Positions 1 through 10,649 are shown, counted from the first letter of the stretch. The stretch: DNA of 64,000 bases from Citrobacter sp. 18056 (GCA_902706235.1 CACSJR010000002.1:1-64000); one strand, 5' to 3'. Made by a program: numbers and translations. The notes: generated by a model from the letters alone, not told the origin.

Positions 1-81
1 AGACTTGGTATTCTATTTAGCGTCTTTCGACGTTTAAGAATCCATGTCACTTTGAGTGCCCACACAGATTGTCTGATAAAT

Positions 82-93
82 TGTTAAAGAGCA
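82..93 (-). promoter_or_regulatory. boxA antitermination element of the rrn leader
   Basis: The minus strand reads TGCTCTTTAACA, identical to the E. coli rrn boxA. In the family this RNA element is bound by NusB-NusE and prevents premature Rho termination of rRNA transcription. Confidence 0.92.
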
Positions 94-132
94 GTGAGTT
101 ACGCGCTTTCGCTTGCTAACTCGAGGTCCCGT

Positions 133-160
133 ATAATACGTTTTCCTCATTCAGAGTCAA
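133..160 (-). promoter_or_regulatory. rrn P2 promoter
   Basis: On the minus strand a -35 TTGACT (155-160) and a -10 TATTAT (133-138) are separated by 16 bp. The position, about 120 bp inside P1, matches rrn P2. Confidence 0.85.
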
Positions 161-252
161 GCGTTTATTTTCGCTTTTCTCTGTCAGAATTTCCTGGGAA
201 ACCCTTCTGACCCGGCGGCTAGCGTGCCGTTGTTCCGTGTCAGTGGAGGCGC

Positions 253-280
253 ATTATAGGGAGTTCTGACGAGACGGCAA
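253..280 (-). promoter_or_regulatory. rrn P1 promoter
   Basis: On the minus strand a -35 TTGCCG (275-280), a 16-bp spacer ending CTCCC, and a -10 TATAAT (253-258) are followed by a GCGCC discriminator, the arrangement of stringently controlled rrn P1 promoters. The AT-rich stretch at about 281-330 is in the place of the UP element. The -35 differs from the TTGTCA I recall for E. coli rrnB. Confidence 0.88.
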
Positions 281-431
281 GAGGAAATTTGAATTAATTT
301 TTCGTTCGCCCTTTTTTTCACCAAACCACTCATAAAAGCACCATTAATTGCTCTATCTGCTGTTTTTACCGCCGTATTTTGTCTCTGAATGGCATACTAG
401 AAAGGTAATTCGATATGAAGGAAAGGCATCT

Positions 432-1136
432 ATGTCCTTGAGCGCGCAACAGCTGGCGGCACAAAAGAACATTTCATGGGTTCTTGCAGAGAAACTGGCG
501 CAGAAGATTTTAACCGGCGAATACCCGCCGGAGTGCATCCTCCCAGGAGAGATGGAGTTGGGCGAGCAGTTTGGCGTAAGCCGTACCGCCGTGCGTGAAG
601 CGGTGAAGACGCTGACCGCAAAAGGAATGGTTTTGCCGCGACCGCGTATTGGCACCCGAGTGATGCCTCGCAGCGACTGGAACTTCCTTGATAAAGAATT
701 GATATCCTGGTGGCTCACGGAAAGTAACTTTGAAGAAGTCGTGAAGCACTTCCTCGTTATGCGCAGCAGCCTTGAACCGCAGGCCTGCTTGCTGGCGGCC
801 ACGCTCGGCAGCGCTGAACAAAAAGCCCGGCTGAATACATTGATGGAAGATATGGTCCACCTGAAGCGGCACTTTGACCGTCAGCGCTGGATTGAAGTGG
901 ATATGGCCTGGCACGAACAGATCTATGCAATGAGCTCCAATCCGTTTCTGACCTCTTTTGCTTCACTGTTTCATTCTGTCTATCAGACCTACTTTGCCGC
1001 CATCACGCAAAACGAAGTGGTGAAGCTCAGTCTCCACCAGGACATTGTGGATGCCATTCAGGAAAGCGATGGCCCTCGTGCCCAGCAGGCTTGCCTGGCA
1101 CTGTTAACGGCCCCAAACACCCAGGCTACTCAATAG
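432..1136 (+). CDS. yieP: GntR/FadR-family transcriptional regulator YieP
   Basis: A 234-residue FadR-type GntR regulator. Residues about 41-60 form the winged-helix DNA-recognition segment (ELGEQFGVSRTAVREAVKTL); about 100-225 are the FCD effector-binding domain. The open frame extends upstream to 348, but I chose the ATG at 432 because it follows GGAAAGG and gives the MxLSAQQLAAQK start of E. coli YieP (230 aa). The stop is directly followed by the hsrA ATG, so the two are translated from one message. The ligand is not evident from sequence. The gene runs divergently from the rrn operon. Confidence 0.93.
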   Translation: MSLSAQQLAAQKNISWVLAEKLAQKILTGEYPPECILPGEMELGEQFGVSRTAVREAVKTLTAKGMVLPRPRIGTRVMPRSDWNFLDKELISWWLTESNFEEVVKHFLVMRSSLEPQACLLAATLGSAEQKARLNTLMEDMVHLKRHFDRQRWIEVDMAWHEQIYAMSSNPFLTSFASLFHSVYQTYFAAITQNEVVKLSLHQDIVDAIQESDGPRAQQACLALLTAPNTQATQ

Positions 1137-2537
1137 ATGACCGAGAAGAAATCACGCAGTATGGCCGGTTTGCCGTGGATTGCGGCGATGGCCTTCTTTA
1201 TGCAAGCGCTGGATGCCACCATTCTTAACACCGCGCTCCCCGCGATTGCCCATAGCCTGAACCGCTCCCCACTGGCGATGCAGTCGGCCATTATCAGTTA
1301 CACCCTGACTGTGGCGATGCTTATCCCGGTCAGCGGCTGGCTGGCCGATCGCTTCGGTACGCGCCGCATCTTTATGATTGCCGTGAGTCTGTTTACCCTG
1401 GGCTCGCTGGCGTGCGCCCTGTCAGGTTCATTAACGCAGCTGGTTATCTTCCGCGTGATTCAGGGGGTCGGCGGAGCAATGATGATGCCCGTCGCCCGCC
1501 TGGCACTGCTACGAGCCTATCCGCGCAGTGAACTTCTACCGGTTCTGAACTTCGTGACCATGCCAGGACTGGTCGGCCCAATTCTGGGGCCGGTGTTGGG
1601 TGGTGTGCTGGTGACCTGGGCGAGCTGGCATTGGATTTTCCTGATTAACATTCCGATAGGCATCGCCGGACTGCTGTATGCCCGCAAATATATGCCGAAT
1701 TTCACCACGCCACGCCGCAGATTTGATATGACCGGCTTCTTGCTGTTCGGCCTGAGTCTGGTTCTGTTTTCCAGCGGGATGGAGCTGTTCGGTGAGAAAA
1801 TTGTCGCGACGTGGATAGCGCTGGCCATCATAACGATTAGTGTTCTTCTATTACTGGCTTATATTCGCCATGCGCGCCGTCATCCCACGCCACTCATCGC
1901 GCTACCGATGTTCAAAACACGCACCTTCTCCGTGGGAATTGTCGGCAACCTTGCCACCCGTCTCGGTACCGGCTGCGTTCCGTTCCTGATGCCGTTGATG
2001 TTGCAGGTTGGGTTTGGTTATCCGGCGCTGATCGCCGGCTGCATGATGGCGCCCACCGCGTTAGGGTCGATTCTGGCGAAATCTACGGTGACGCAGGTCC
2101 TGCGTTGGCTGGGCTATCGTAAAACGCTGGTAGGGATAACGGTGTTTATCGGCCTGATGATTGCGCAGTTCTCGCTGCAGTCACCGTCCATGCCGGTGTG
2201 GATGCTGGTCCTGCCTTTATTCGTACTGGGAATGGCGATGTCGACGCAGTTTACGTCGATGAACACCATAACGCTGGCCGACCTGACAGACGAAAACGCC
2301 AGCAGCGGCAATAGCGTGCTGGCCGTGACGCAGCAGCTGTCTATTAGTCTTGGGGTGGCGATCAGCGCCGCAGTGCTGCGCTTTTATGAAGGGTTCGACG
2401 GCAGCAACACCGTGGAACAGTTCCACTATACCTTTATTACGATGGGTGCTCTGACGGTAGTATCCGCGGTAACTTTTATGCTGTTAAAACCGAAAGATGG
2501 CCGCAATCTGATTAAAGAGCGGCACAAGAAAGCTTAG
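1137..2537 (+). CDS. hsrA: MFS drug:H+ antiporter-type transporter HsrA
   Basis: A 466-residue inner-membrane protein of the major facilitator superfamily, DHA2 (14-helix) type, close to E. coli HsrA (YieO, 475 aa). Visible are the MFS signature between helices 2 and 3 ([11 protein letters not shown], about residues 66-76) and the antiporter-type motif C region ([10 protein letters not shown], about 147-156). In E. coli overexpression of hsrA affects homocysteine resistance; the natural substrate is not clear. The ATG abuts the yieP stop, which implies translational coupling and possible control by YieP. The 3' end overlaps the convergent rbsR by 4 bp. Confidence 0.93.
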   Translation: MTEKKSRSMAGLPWIAAMAFFMQALDATILNTALPAIAHSLNRSPLAMQSAIISYTLTVAMLIPVSGWLADRFGTRRIFMIAVSLFTLGSLACALSGSLTQLVIFRVIQGVGGAMMMPVARLALLRAYPRSELLPVLNFVTMPGLVGPILGPVLGGVLVTWASWHWIFLINIPIGIAGLLYARKYMPNFTTPRRRFDMTGFLLFGLSLVLFSSGMELFGEKIVATWIALAIITISVLLLLAYIRHARRHPTPLIALPMFKTRTFSVGIVGNLATRLGTGCVPFLMPLMLQVGFGYPALIAGCMMAPTALGSILAKSTVTQVLRWLGYRKTLVGITVFIGLMIAQFSLQSPSMPVWMLVLPLFVLGMAMSTQFTSMNTITLADLTDENASSGNSVLAVTQQLSISLGVAISAAVLRFYEGFDGSNTVEQFHYTFITMGALTVVSAVTFMLLKPKDGRNLIKERHKKA

Positions 2538-3526
2538 GCCGAACCGCGCACCACCAGTTCGGGCGTCAGCTGCACACGCTGCTGTTTCTGCCCGGGCTGT
2601 GCCATTCGGTGAATCAATACGTCGATAGCCAGCTCACCCAGCTCATCTTTGGGCTGATGGATTGTCGTCAGCGGCGGCGTCATGTAGGCCGCCAGCTCGA
2701 TATCGTCATAACCCACTACCGCCATATCACGCGGAATGTTAAGCCCCGCCTGGTACAACGCCTGATAAACCCCGACTGCCATCGCGTCATTGCCCACAAA
2801 CACCGCCTGCGGGGGTTCCGGCTGCGCCAGCAATGCCTGCATCGCCGTTAATCCGCCGCCAAATTCAAAATTGCTGGTAATAATGTAGCCATCGACAATC
2901 GGCAATCCGCTGCGTGCCATCGCTGCCTGATACCCTTCGAGGCGCAGACGCGCGGGCGTTTTGTCCAGCGGCCCGGCAATACAGGCGATACGGCGATAAC
3001 CTTTGTCGATCAGATACTGCGTCGCCATGTCCCCGCCAAGCAAAGAGTTATCCTGAATAATATCGCTGTCACCGTCGAACGGCGCCCAGTCCATCATCAC
3101 CGTCGGTATAGAAGGATAACGCTGGACGATTTCCGGTGACGGCTGATGAGTTTCGGTACACAACAGCAATAAACCGTCGACGCGCTTTTGCATCAACGTT
3201 TCGAGATTACTGTTCATCCGCTGCTCGTCGCCTTCGGTGTTGCAAAGCACCAGGCTGTAGCCGCGTTCAAAGCAGCTGCGCTCGACGCCGCGAACCAGTT
3301 CCGAGTAAAACGGATTGGTACTGGCGGTGATCAGCATGCCGATAGTATGGGTCTGGTTGAGTTTGAGGCTACGCGCCAGGGCCGAAGGCGCGTAGTTAAG
3401 GCTTTTAATGGCGGCATTCACCTTTTCGGTGATGCTTTCGCTGACAAACCGGTCTTTATTAATGACGTGAGAGACCGTCGAAGTGGAAACGCCCGCCAGG
3501 CGAGCAACATCCTTCATGGTAGCCAA
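2534..3526 (-). CDS. rbsR: Ribose operon repressor RbsR (LacI family)
   Basis: A 330-residue LacI/GalR repressor. The N-terminal helix-turn-helix ([20 protein letters not shown], residues 4-23) is followed by a periplasmic-binding-protein-like sugar domain to the C terminus. In E. coli it represses rbsDACBK and is released by ribose. It is the last gene of the operon, starting 3 nt after the rbsK stop. The stop codon overlaps the stop of the convergent hsrA gene. Its likely operators are the CGAAACGTTTCG palindromes near 8412 and 8492. Confidence 0.97.
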   Translation of the reverse strand: MATMKDVARLAGVSTSTVSHVINKDRFVSESITEKVNAAIKSLNYAPSALARSLKLNQTHTIGMLITASTNPFYSELVRGVERSCFERGYSLVLCNTEGDEQRMNSNLETLMQKRVDGLLLLCTETHQPSPEIVQRYPSIPTVMMDWAPFDGDSDIIQDNSLLGGDMATQYLIDKGYRRIACIAGPLDKTPARLRLEGYQAAMARSGLPIVDGYIITSNFEFGGGLTAMQALLAQPEPPQAVFVGNDAMAVGVYQALYQAGLNIPRDMAVVGYDDIELAAYMTPPLTTIHQPKDELGELAIDVLIHRMAQPGQKQQRVQLTPELVVRGSA

Positions 3527-3529
3527 GCG

Positions 3530-4459
3530 TTACCCCTGCTGACGTAAGAAGTCGTCGATCTCTTTGCGCCATGGAACAGAAGGCTGCGCTCCTTTGCGGG
3601 TCACGGCAATCGCCGCTGCCGCATGGGCAAAACGCAACGCTTCGGGTAATTCAGTGCCTTCCAGCAGCGCCGTCATCAGCGCGCCGTTAAAGGTGTCGCC
3701 CGCAGCAATTGTGTCGATGGCCTGCACTTTAAAGCCCGGCACGCGCTGGCCGATCCCTCTCTGGCTGGCCCACACCCCGCGACTGCCGAGCGTAATAATG
3801 ACCATGTCGATGCCTTTATCATGCAGCACCTGCGCCGCTTTGGCAGCATCCTCATCATTTTCGACTCGCACACCGGTCAGCTTTTCCGCTTCGGTTTCGT
3901 TAGGGGTGATGATGTCCACCAGCGAAAGCAGTTCGTCCGGCAGTTCACGAGCCGGAGCCGGATTAAGCGCCACGGTCGTCTGGTTGCCGTGCGCTATTTT
4001 TGCCGCCGCCAGAACGCTTTCCAGTGGCGATTCCAGCTGCATCAGCAGCGCATCGGCGCTGGCAATACGTTCTTTCTGCTCTGCGACTCGCTCCGTTGTC
4101 AGCGCGGCGTTTGCCCCTGCGTGAATACCGATGACATTCTCACCTTCACCATTAACGAAAATCAGCGCCACGCCGGTAGATTCACTCGCTACTACGCTCA
4201 CTGGCGCAATGTCGATATTGTCGCTCGCCAGCTGCTTACGCACGCGTTCTCCGGTGTCGTCATCGCCGGTACAGGCGATAAAAGCGATGTTCGCCCCGCT
4301 GCGTCCGGCGGCGACGGCCTGATTTGCGCCTTTTCCGCCAAATGCCACCTGATACTGGCTGCCTGTCACGGTTTCGCCTGGTCGCGGGAAAGATTCAAGG
4401 TTAAGAATGTGATCGGCATTGATACTGCCAAGGACGACGAGATTTCCTGCGGTTTTCAT
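3530..4459 (-). CDS. rbsK: Ribokinase
   Basis: A 309-residue pfkB-family kinase that phosphorylates D-ribose at O5 with ATP, trapping imported ribose as ribose 5-phosphate. Seen are the N-terminal sugar-binding signature (GSINADHILN and GGKGANQAVAAGR) and the C-terminal AAGDTFNGA motif whose Asp (about 255) is the catalytic base. The frame is open to 4513, but the ATG at 4459 gives the E. coli length and N terminus. The upstream Shine-Dalgarno sequence is weak. It lies downstream of rbsB beyond a strong hairpin, so it is probably expressed less than the transporter genes. Confidence 0.97.
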   Translation of the reverse strand: MKTAGNLVVLGSINADHILNLESFPRPGETVTGSQYQVAFGGKGANQAVAAGRSGANIAFIACTGDDDTGERVRKQLASDNIDIAPVSVVASESTGVALIFVNGEGENVIGIHAGANAALTTERVAEQKERIASADALLMQLESPLESVLAAAKIAHGNQTTVALNPAPARELPDELLSLVDIITPNETEAEKLTGVRVENDEDAAKAAQVLHDKGIDMVIITLGSRGVWASQRGIGQRVPGFKVQAIDTIAAGDTFNGALMTALLEGTELPEALRFAHAAAAIAVTRKGAQPSVPWRKEIDDFLRQQG

Positions 4460-4481
4460 AATCATGAGTGTCCGATAAAGA

Positions 4482-4506
4482 GCGCCACCGGGATTTCCGG
4501 TGGCGC
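4482..4506 (-). terminator. Intra-operon hairpin between rbsB and rbsK
   Basis: A perfect 10-bp inverted repeat, GCGCCACCGG / CCGGTGGCGC, with a 5-nt loop. There is only a short T-rich tract after it on the minus strand, so it is more likely a partial attenuator or a 3'-end stabiliser of the rbsDACB message than a full terminator. This would favour excess RbsB over RbsK. Confidence 0.6.
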
Positions 4507-4568
4507 ATGCCACACTTTTCTTTTTAGATAGTCCCCTCAGGCTCTTGTTGGCCTGAATCGGTGATGAC

Positions 4569-5459
4569 TTATTGCTTGATGACCAGCTTCAGGTCAACAG
4601 GATATTTGGCCTGAACCTTCTCACCTTTCAGCACCTTAGCAGCAACGTCAACGCCCTGGGCGCCGATTTGCTCTGGCAGCTGTGCAATCGTCGCTGCCAG
4701 TTTGCCATCATTTACTGCCTTTTCGCCATCCGGAGTGCCATCAAAACCGACGACCATCACATCTGATTTACCGGCAGTCTGCAGTGCGCGCAGTGCGCCC
4801 AGCGCCATTTCATCGTTCTGGGCGAAGACCGCTTTCACGTCCGGATGCGCGGTCAGCAGGTTCTGCATGACGTTCAGACCTTTTGTACGGTCGAAATCTG
4901 CTGGCTGGCTGGCCAGGACATCAAATTTGTGCGCCGCAACGGCCTGCTGGAAACCTTCGCCACGCTCGCGAGCAGCAGACGTCCCTGCAATACCCTGCAG
5001 TTCAATAACTTTCGCGCCTTCACCGGCTTTCTTCGCGATGTAGTCGCCTGCGATTTTGCCACCCAGCACGTTATCAGACGCAATGTGGCTCACCACTTCG
5101 CCTTTAGATGCCTGACGGTCCAGCGTAATCACAGGGATCTTCGCCTGGTTTGCCATTTTCACGGCGTTACCCACGGCATCGGAATCGGTTGGGTTGATCA
5201 GCAGAATTTTGGTGCCACGTACGGTCAGGTCCTGAACGTTCGCCAGCTCTTTCGCCGGGTTGTTCTGAGAATCCAGTACCACCAGGTTGTAGCCCAGTTT
5301 GTCCGCCTCTTTCTGCGCACCGTCTTTCAGGGAAACGAAGAACGGGTTGTTCAGCGTTGAGATAACCAGCGCAATAGTGTCTTTCGCCATTGCGTTAGCA
5401 CTTACGGTGGCGCTCAGTGCCACAGCAGAAACCAGGGTAGCCAGTTTTTTCATGTTCAT
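4569..5459 (-). CDS. rbsB: Periplasmic D-ribose-binding protein
   Basis: A 296-residue secreted solute-binding protein. Residues 1-25 are a signal peptide (MNMKKLATL start, hydrophobic core, cleavage after ANAMA), leaving a mature start KDTIALV. The rest is a two-lobe periplasmic sugar-binding fold. It delivers ribose to the RbsAC transporter and, in E. coli, presents ribose to the Trg chemoreceptor. It lies 27 nt downstream of rbsC in the operon and ahead of the hairpin at 4482. Confidence 0.98.
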   Translation of the reverse strand: MNMKKLATLVSAVALSATVSANAMAKDTIALVISTLNNPFFVSLKDGAQKEADKLGYNLVVLDSQNNPAKELANVQDLTVRGTKILLINPTDSDAVGNAVKMANQAKIPVITLDRQASKGEVVSHIASDNVLGGKIAGDYIAKKAGEGAKVIELQGIAGTSAARERGEGFQQAVAAHKFDVLASQPADFDRTKGLNVMQNLLTAHPDVKAVFAQNDEMALGALRALQTAGKSDVMVVGFDGTPDGEKAVNDGKLAATIAQLPEQIGAQGVDVAAKVLKGEKVQAKYPVDLKLVIKQ

Positions 5460-5486
5460 ATCTGAGATGTCCTGTTATGTCAGTTA

Positions 5487-6452
5487 TTACTGCTTTTTGT
5501 TGTCTACCAGCACCGCCAGCAATATCACCACCGCTTTAACGATCATCTGGTAATAGGAGGAAACACCTAACAAATTCAAACCATTATTAAGGAAACCGAG
5601 AATCAATGCGCCGATCAGCGTCCCAACAATGCGACCTTTGCCGCCCGCCAGACTGGTTCCGCCCAGCACCACCGCCGCAATCGCGTCGAGCTCATAGCCG
5701 GTACCGGCCGTCGGCTGCGCAGACGACAGACGCGCCACTTCGATAATCCCCGCCAGTGAGGCCAACATGCCGCACAGCGAATAAACGATAATTTTGACTT
5801 TATTGACGCTGATGCCGGACAGACGCGTTGCCGCTTCGTTACCGCCCAGCGCGTAGATGTAGCGACCCAGACGGGTGTGGTGCAGCATGTACCACGCCGC
5901 GAGGAACACAATCGCCATGATCCACACCGGCGTCGGGATCCCCAGCGGACGGCCAATACCAAACCAGCCAAACACATCGGCATTGTCGGTAAAGCCCGTA
6001 TTCACCGGACTGCCGTTGGTGTACACCATCGTCACCCCGCGCAGCAGCAGCATCATCACCAGGGTGGCGATAAATGCCTGCACGCGGCCTTTGGCGACAA
6101 TCACGCCCGTCACTGCGCCAATCGCCGCACCTAGGGCCAACGCAGCCGCGACGGCCACCAGCGCATTCACTTCAATACCGACAATCGACGCCGCAACCGC
6201 TCCGGTCAGGGCCAGCAACGAACCGACAGACAAATCGATACCGGAAGTCAGAATAACCAGCGTCATCCCCACCGCCATAATGGCGTTGACCGAGGTCTGT
6301 TGCAGGATATTGAACAGGTTATTAACGGTAAAAAAGTTCGGACTCATGGTCGAGACAACGGCTATCAGCACCAGCAGAGCGATCAGTGACTTTTGCTCCA
6401 ACAGCCACGCTTTGGTGAAATAACGGCGACCAGCAACAGCCTGGGTAGTCAT
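5487..6452 (-). CDS. rbsC: Ribose ABC transporter permease
   Basis: A 321-residue polytopic inner-membrane permease of the carbohydrate uptake class 2 family, the same length as E. coli RbsC. Conserved permease segments SGIDLSVGSLLALTG (about 71-85) and the C-terminal GGTSLAGGKGRIVGT are visible. It forms the membrane channel of the ribose importer with RbsA. It starts 5 nt after the rbsA stop, so the two are probably translationally coupled. Confidence 0.97.
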   Translation of the reverse strand: MTTQAVAGRRYFTKAWLLEQKSLIALLVLIAVVSTMSPNFFTVNNLFNILQQTSVNAIMAVGMTLVILTSGIDLSVGSLLALTGAVAASIVGIEVNALVAVAAALALGAAIGAVTGVIVAKGRVQAFIATLVMMLLLRGVTMVYTNGSPVNTGFTDNADVFGWFGIGRPLGIPTPVWIMAIVFLAAWYMLHHTRLGRYIYALGGNEAATRLSGISVNKVKIIVYSLCGMLASLAGIIEVARLSSAQPTAGTGYELDAIAAVVLGGTSLAGGKGRIVGTLIGALILGFLNNGLNLLGVSSYYQMIVKAVVILLAVLVDNKKQ

Positions 6453-6457
6453 CTATC

Positions 6458-7963
6458 TTACTCCTGATTCACACGATTAAGCTTGCCCACAGCGGCAGCC
6501 ATCAATACTTCCTGAGTGGCCTGCTCGCGTGTGAATTCACCGCCGAGATGCCCTTCGTGCATCACCATGATGCGATCGCTCATGCCTAACACTTCCGGCA
6601 TCTCCGAAGAGACGAGAATGATGCTCAGGCCATCGGCTTTAAACTGGTTAATCAGCTGATAAATCTCTTTCTTCGCCCCGACGTCCACACCACGCGTTGG
6701 CTCATCAAGGATAAGCACCTTCGGGCGCGTCATCAGCCCTCGGGCAATCGCCACTTTTTGCTGATTACCACCAGAGAGCAAGCCAATCGCCTGCTCCATC
6801 GACGGCGTTTTGACATTGAACAGACGAATGAAATCGCTCACCGCCTGCTGTTCATCTTTATGCTTCAGGCCACCGCCCGCCTTGCTGAAATAGCGCAGCG
6901 CGGTCAGCGACATGTTCTCTTTTACTGACATGCCCAGCACCAGGCCGTCACGCTTGCGGTCTTCGGAGATATAAACGATGCCGTTGGCCAGACCGTCCTG
7001 CGGGGATTTGGTCACCACTTCATGGCCATCCAGCGTAACGTAACCACTACTACGCGGTAGTGCGCCGTACAAGACTTTCATCAGTTCGGTACGTCCGGCT
7101 CCCATCAGGCCCGCCACGCCGAGGATTTCCCCTTTGCGCAGCGTGAAGCTGACATTTTCCACACCCGGCCCACACAGGTTATCGACCTTCAGACGCACGT
7201 CGCCTGGCATTTTGTCGATGCGCGGATACTGGTCTTCGAGCTTGCGCCCAACCATCATTTCAATCAGTGAGTCTTCGGTGAGCGTCACCACTTCGCGCTC
7301 GGCAATAAACTGGCCATCACGGAACACGGTCACGTCATCGCAAATCTCGAAGATCTCTTTCATTCGGTGAGAGATATAAACGATGCCGCGGCCCTGGGAT
7401 TTCAGCTCGCGAATGACGCGGAATAACGATTCGGTTTCGGTGTCGGTCAGCGCGTCCGTCGGTTCATCCATGATGATGACCTTCGACTCGAAGCTCAGCA
7501 CTTTGGCGATTTCCACCATCTGCTGATCGCCAATCGACAGTTCACCCACCAGCCTGTCGCTTTTAAAGCGCAGGTTGAGCTTCGCCAGCAGTTTGTCTGC
7601 TTCGGCGTACATGGTTTTCCAGTCGATTTTGCCGAAGCGGTTGACGAATTCGCGGCCTAAAAAGATGTTCTCGGCGATGGTCAGCTGCGGGATCAGGTTC
7701 AGTTCCTGATGAATAATGCCGATTCCGGCTTCCTGCGACGATTTCGGCCCGGTAAAGGTCGCTTCCTGGCCCAGCCAATGTAGCGAGCCGGCATCTTTAG
7801 TGTAGATCCCGGTCAGCACTTTCATCATCGTCGATTTACCGGCGCCGTTTTCACCCACCAGCGCCATGACGCGGCCGGAGTAAACGTTCAGCGAGGCGCC
7901 GGAAAGGGCTTTTACGCCTGGGAAGGATTTATCGATCCCTTTGAGTTGCAGTAATGCGTCCAT
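6458..7963 (-). CDS. rbsA: Ribose ABC transporter ATP-binding protein
   Basis: A 501-residue protein with two fused nucleotide-binding domains. The first has Walker [10 protein letters not shown] (about 36-44), signature LSIGDQQM and Walker [11 protein letters not shown]. The second has the degenerate Walker [10 protein letters not shown] but an intact LSGGNQQK signature and [11 protein letters not shown], the pattern typical of sugar ABC class 2 ATPases. It powers ribose uptake with RbsC. The open frame extends to 8008, but the ATG at 7963 matches E. coli and lies 7 nt after the rbsD stop. Confidence 0.97.
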   Translation of the reverse strand: MDALLQLKGIDKSFPGVKALSGASLNVYSGRVMALVGENGAGKSTMMKVLTGIYTKDAGSLHWLGQEATFTGPKSSQEAGIGIIHQELNLIPQLTIAENIFLGREFVNRFGKIDWKTMYAEADKLLAKLNLRFKSDRLVGELSIGDQQMVEIAKVLSFESKVIIMDEPTDALTDTETESLFRVIRELKSQGRGIVYISHRMKEIFEICDDVTVFRDGQFIAEREVVTLTEDSLIEMMVGRKLEDQYPRIDKMPGDVRLKVDNLCGPGVENVSFTLRKGEILGVAGLMGAGRTELMKVLYGALPRSSGYVTLDGHEVVTKSPQDGLANGIVYISEDRKRDGLVLGMSVKENMSLTALRYFSKAGGGLKHKDEQQAVSDFIRLFNVKTPSMEQAIGLLSGGNQQKVAIARGLMTRPKVLILDEPTRGVDVGAKKEIYQLINQFKADGLSIILVSSEMPEVLGMSDRIMVMHEGHLGGEFTREQATQEVLMAAAVGKLNRVNQE

Positions 7964-7970
7964 GATGGCC

Positions 7971-8390
7971 TCAGAAAGTGACGCCAGCACAGAGAATGAT
8001 ATTCGCATACGGGGAACATTCCCCGCTGCGAATCACCGCCTGACTGTCTGCGGTTTGTAATTTGAACTGCTCGTGTGTGGTGTAACGAATTTCAATGGTG
8101 TTTCCCTGGTGTTGCTGCAGCTGCTCGAGGTGATTGAGCAACGTTTCGTGGAGCTGCGGATTATGGGTTTTGATTTCCGCGGCGAGAATTGCCGTCTCAA
8201 CCTGCATTTCGGTCGTCACCACTTCCAGCACCTGCATAAATCCAGGCACCCCTTGGGTTAAGGCCATATCAATGCGCTGTGTACTGTGTGGGACAGGCAA
8301 GCCTGCGTCACAAACCACCAGCGTATCGGTATGCCCAAGACGGGAAATGACCGAGGAAATATCAGCGTTGAGTACCGTACCTTTCTTCAT
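7971..8390 (-). CDS. rbsD: D-ribose pyranase
   Basis: A 139-residue cytoplasmic enzyme that interconverts beta-pyranose and furanose forms of ribose, supplying the form used by ribokinase. The N-terminal [20 protein letters not shown] contains the catalytic His20. Length equals E. coli RbsD. It is the first gene of rbsDACBKR, preceded by GGAG and two RbsR-type palindromes. Confidence 0.97.
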   Translation of the reverse strand: MKKGTVLNADISSVISRLGHTDTLVVCDAGLPVPHSTQRIDMALTQGVPGFMQVLEVVTTEMQVETAILAAEIKTHNPQLHETLLNHLEQLQQHQGNTIEIRYTTHEQFKLQTADSQAVIRSGECSPYANIILCAGVTF

Positions 8391-8404
8391 CGTTCTGCTC
8401 CACT

Positions 8405-8420
8405 AGCGAAACGTTTCGCT
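8405..8420. promoter_or_regulatory. Proximal RbsR operator
   Basis: A perfect 16-bp palindrome, AGCGAAACGTTTCGCT, 15-30 bp upstream of the rbsD start and within the expected transcript start region. It matches the LacI-family pattern with a central CG and the known E. coli rbs operator. Confidence 0.88.
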
Positions 8421-8486
8421 GGAGATAAGTCTAATCCCAATAGCGTACAGAAAACCACCATCAGGTTGCAGAAGTGTGATCGGTAT

Positions 8487-8498
8487 CGAAACGTTTCG
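8487..8498. promoter_or_regulatory. Distal RbsR-type operator
   Basis: A second copy of the operator core, CGAAACGTTTCG, with its centre 80 bp upstream of the proximal one. One flank (GCT on the right) extends the match; the left flank differs. It is adjacent to a partial CRP site (TGTGATCGGTATCGAA, 8475-8490). Two operators about eight helical turns apart could support looping. Confidence 0.65.
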
Positions 8499-8560
8499 CT
8501 AAGTGAAATTATCAGGAAGTCAGAGAGTAGTCAGGTGGCGCTTCGCTTGCCCGGCCCCAC

Positions 8561-8588
8561 TAAAAAAATACCCGGCAAGAATGCCGGG
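8561..8588 (-). terminator. Rho-independent terminator of kup
   Basis: On the minus strand a 7-bp perfect stem CCCGGCA / TGCCGGG with a 4-nt loop is followed by TATTTTTTTA. It lies about 20 nt after the kup stop and separates kup from the rbs promoter. Confidence 0.9.
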
Positions 8589-8606
8589 CATATTATTGAG
8601 GATGAG

Positions 8607-10478
8607 TTATATCTCGACCTGGGTACCGAGTTCGATAACCCGGTTTGGCGGGATTTCAAACTGGTCAGGTGCACGCAGGGCGTTGCGTTGCAGCAGCAGG
8701 TACAGCTTGCCGCGCAGGCGCAGATACCACGGCCGGTCGTTACCGATAATCAGCGATTCATGCGACATGAAGAACGAGGTTTCCATCATTCGACAGCTCA
8801 GCCCTTCGAGGCCACAGCGGTGGAAGACTTCTTCCACGTTTGGCGTTTCGCGCCAGCCGTAGCTCGCCACTACACGCCAGAACGACGGCGACAGCTGCTC
8901 GATAGACACACGACGCACGTTGTGAACATACGGCGCATCTTCGGTGCGCAGCGTCAGAAGGATCACGCGCTCATGCAGCACTTTGTTGTGCTTGAGGTTG
9001 TGCAGCATCGCAAACGGAATCACGTTCAGCGCACGGGACATGTACACCGCCGTACCTGGTACGCGCACCGGCGGCGATTTCTCCAGCGACGCAATCATCG
9101 CTTCGAGAGAGTTACCATGCTCATGCATACGGCGCAGCAGGCGGAAACGTTCGCTCTTCCAGGTGGTCATCACCATGAACATCACCAGGCCCAGTGTCAG
9201 CGGCAACCAACCGCCAGAGAGCAGTTTATCAAGGTTCGCCGAGAACAACGGTACGTCGATACACAGGAATGCCACCAGGATAACGAACACAAAGTACTTG
9301 TTCCAGTGCCAGTTTTTACGCGCCACGGTGGTCGCCAGAATCGAGGTCAGTACCATGGTGCCGGTAACCGCAATCCCGTATGCCGCCGCCAGGTTGCTGG
9401 AGTGCTGGAAGCTGACAATCACCAGCACCACAGACACGTACAGCAGCCAGTTAATGAACGGAATGTAAATCTGACCGGATTCCATTTCGGAGGTGTGAAT
9501 GATACGCATCGGCGACAGATATCCCAGACGAACCGCCTGACGCGTCAGGGAGAACACGCCGGAAATGACTGCCTGAGAAGCGATGACCGTCGCGAAGGTC
9601 GCGATAATCAGCATCGGAATCAGCGCCCACTCAGGAGCCAGCAGGAAGAATGGGTTTTTAATCGCTTCCGGGTGTTTGAGTAACAGCGCGCCCTGACCGA
9701 AGTAGTTCAGCACCAGCGAAGGCAGAACCACCGTGAACCAGGCAATACGAATAGGTAATTTACCGAAGTGGCCCATATCCGCATACAACGCTTCGACACC
9801 GGTAATCGACAGAACGACCGCCCCCAGCGCCACAAAGGAAACCGTTTTGTATTCAAGGAAGAAGTGCACCGCCCAGTACGGGTTCAACGCATGCAACACG
9901 TCCGGGTTGTCGATGATACTGCGTGCACCGAGCACCGCCAGCAACAGAAACCAAATCAGCATGATAGGCGCGAACAGTTTCCCCACCAGCGCAGTACCGT
10001 GCTTTTGAATCATAAACAGCAGGGTCAGTACGGCGATAGAGATGGGGACTATCCAGCTATCAAGCTGCGGGGCGATGATTTCGAGACCTTCAATGGCCGA
10101 CATCACCGAAATGGCCGGAGTTATTACCACCTCGCCATAGAAGAAACTGCCGCCGATCAGACCGAGGATAACCAGCACCGACGTCATTCGCGCCGATGTG
10201 TTGCGTCCGGCAAGGGACATCAGCGTCAGGATCCCGCCTTCACCGGCGTTATCCGCACGCATCACGAAGGTGATGTATTTCAAGGAAACGGTAAAAATCA
10301 GCAGCCAGAAAATCAGGGATAAAAAACCAAAAACGGCATCCCGTTCTACGCCAAATCCAAACTGGCCTGAGAGACATTCTCTCAGTGTATAAAGAGGGCT
10401 GGTACCAATGTCACCGTATACCACGCCAATTGCCGCAAGGGTGATCGCTGGCAACGATTGCTTATTATCAGTGCTCAT
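8607..10478 (-). CDS. kup: Low-affinity potassium transporter Kup
   Basis: A 623-residue K+/H+ symporter of the KUP/HAK/KT family. The N-terminal two thirds are about 12 membrane helices; the characteristic family start is [14 protein letters not shown] (about 18-31). The C-terminal ~190 residues form a cytoplasmic domain. In E. coli Kup is the main K+ uptake route at low pH. It is one residue longer than E. coli Kup because of a small insertion near the C terminus (GNDRPW). It is a single-gene unit with its own terminator, divergent from ravA. Confidence 0.97.
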   Translation of the reverse strand: MSTDNKQSLPAITLAAIGVVYGDIGTSPLYTLRECLSGQFGFGVERDAVFGFLSLIFWLLIFTVSLKYITFVMRADNAGEGGILTLMSLAGRNTSARMTSVLVILGLIGGSFFYGEVVITPAISVMSAIEGLEIIAPQLDSWIVPISIAVLTLLFMIQKHGTALVGKLFAPIMLIWFLLLAVLGARSIIDNPDVLHALNPYWAVHFFLEYKTVSFVALGAVVLSITGVEALYADMGHFGKLPIRIAWFTVVLPSLVLNYFGQGALLLKHPEAIKNPFFLLAPEWALIPMLIIATFATVIASQAVISGVFSLTRQAVRLGYLSPMRIIHTSEMESGQIYIPFINWLLYVSVVLVIVSFQHSSNLAAAYGIAVTGTMVLTSILATTVARKNWHWNKYFVFVILVAFLCIDVPLFSANLDKLLSGGWLPLTLGLVMFMVMTTWKSERFRLLRRMHEHGNSLEAMIASLEKSPPVRVPGTAVYMSRALNVIPFAMLHNLKHNKVLHERVILLTLRTEDAPYVHNVRRVSIEQLSPSFWRVVASYGWRETPNVEEVFHRCGLEGLSCRMMETSFFMSHESLIIGNDRPWYLRLRGKLYLLLQRNALRAPDQFEIPPNRVIELGTQVEI

Positions 10479-10649
10479 AGACTCGTCTTTCGTTTAATAA
10501 GACAAATGTGTACCCGGATCCCTGGCTCACAAAAGGCGCACAGTATGCACGATTAACAGAAGAATCGTACTCCAAAATGACTCCTCATTAACCTTGCTCA
10601 AAGAAATGCCGACGGCTTCTCCCACTATTACCCGGCGCCAGCAAACGGC

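Larger units (their letters stand above)
1..246 (-). other. 5' leader of a ribosomal RNA operon (16S gene lies outside the window)
   Basis: Read on the minus strand this is the transcribed leader of an rrn operon. It starts just after the P1 promoter, carries P2, the boxA antitermination sequence and the conserved block with TGTGTGGGCACTC, and ends near AATACCAAGTCT, about 40 bases short of where 16S rRNA would begin. In E. coli the operon next to yieP is rrnC, so this is probably its counterpart. The mature 16S sequence is not present in the window. Confidence 0.9.

Noticed and set aside
1-431. A 16S rRNA gene at the left edge
   Set aside because: Only the leader, boxA and promoters are present; the first bases of mature 16S rRNA would lie just outside the window.
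8286-9683. A 465-codon plus-strand ORF covering part of rbsD and antisense to kup
   Set aside because: It is the reverse frame of well-supported kup and rbsD genes; its residue make-up (many His, Arg, Gln) is typical of an antisense shadow.
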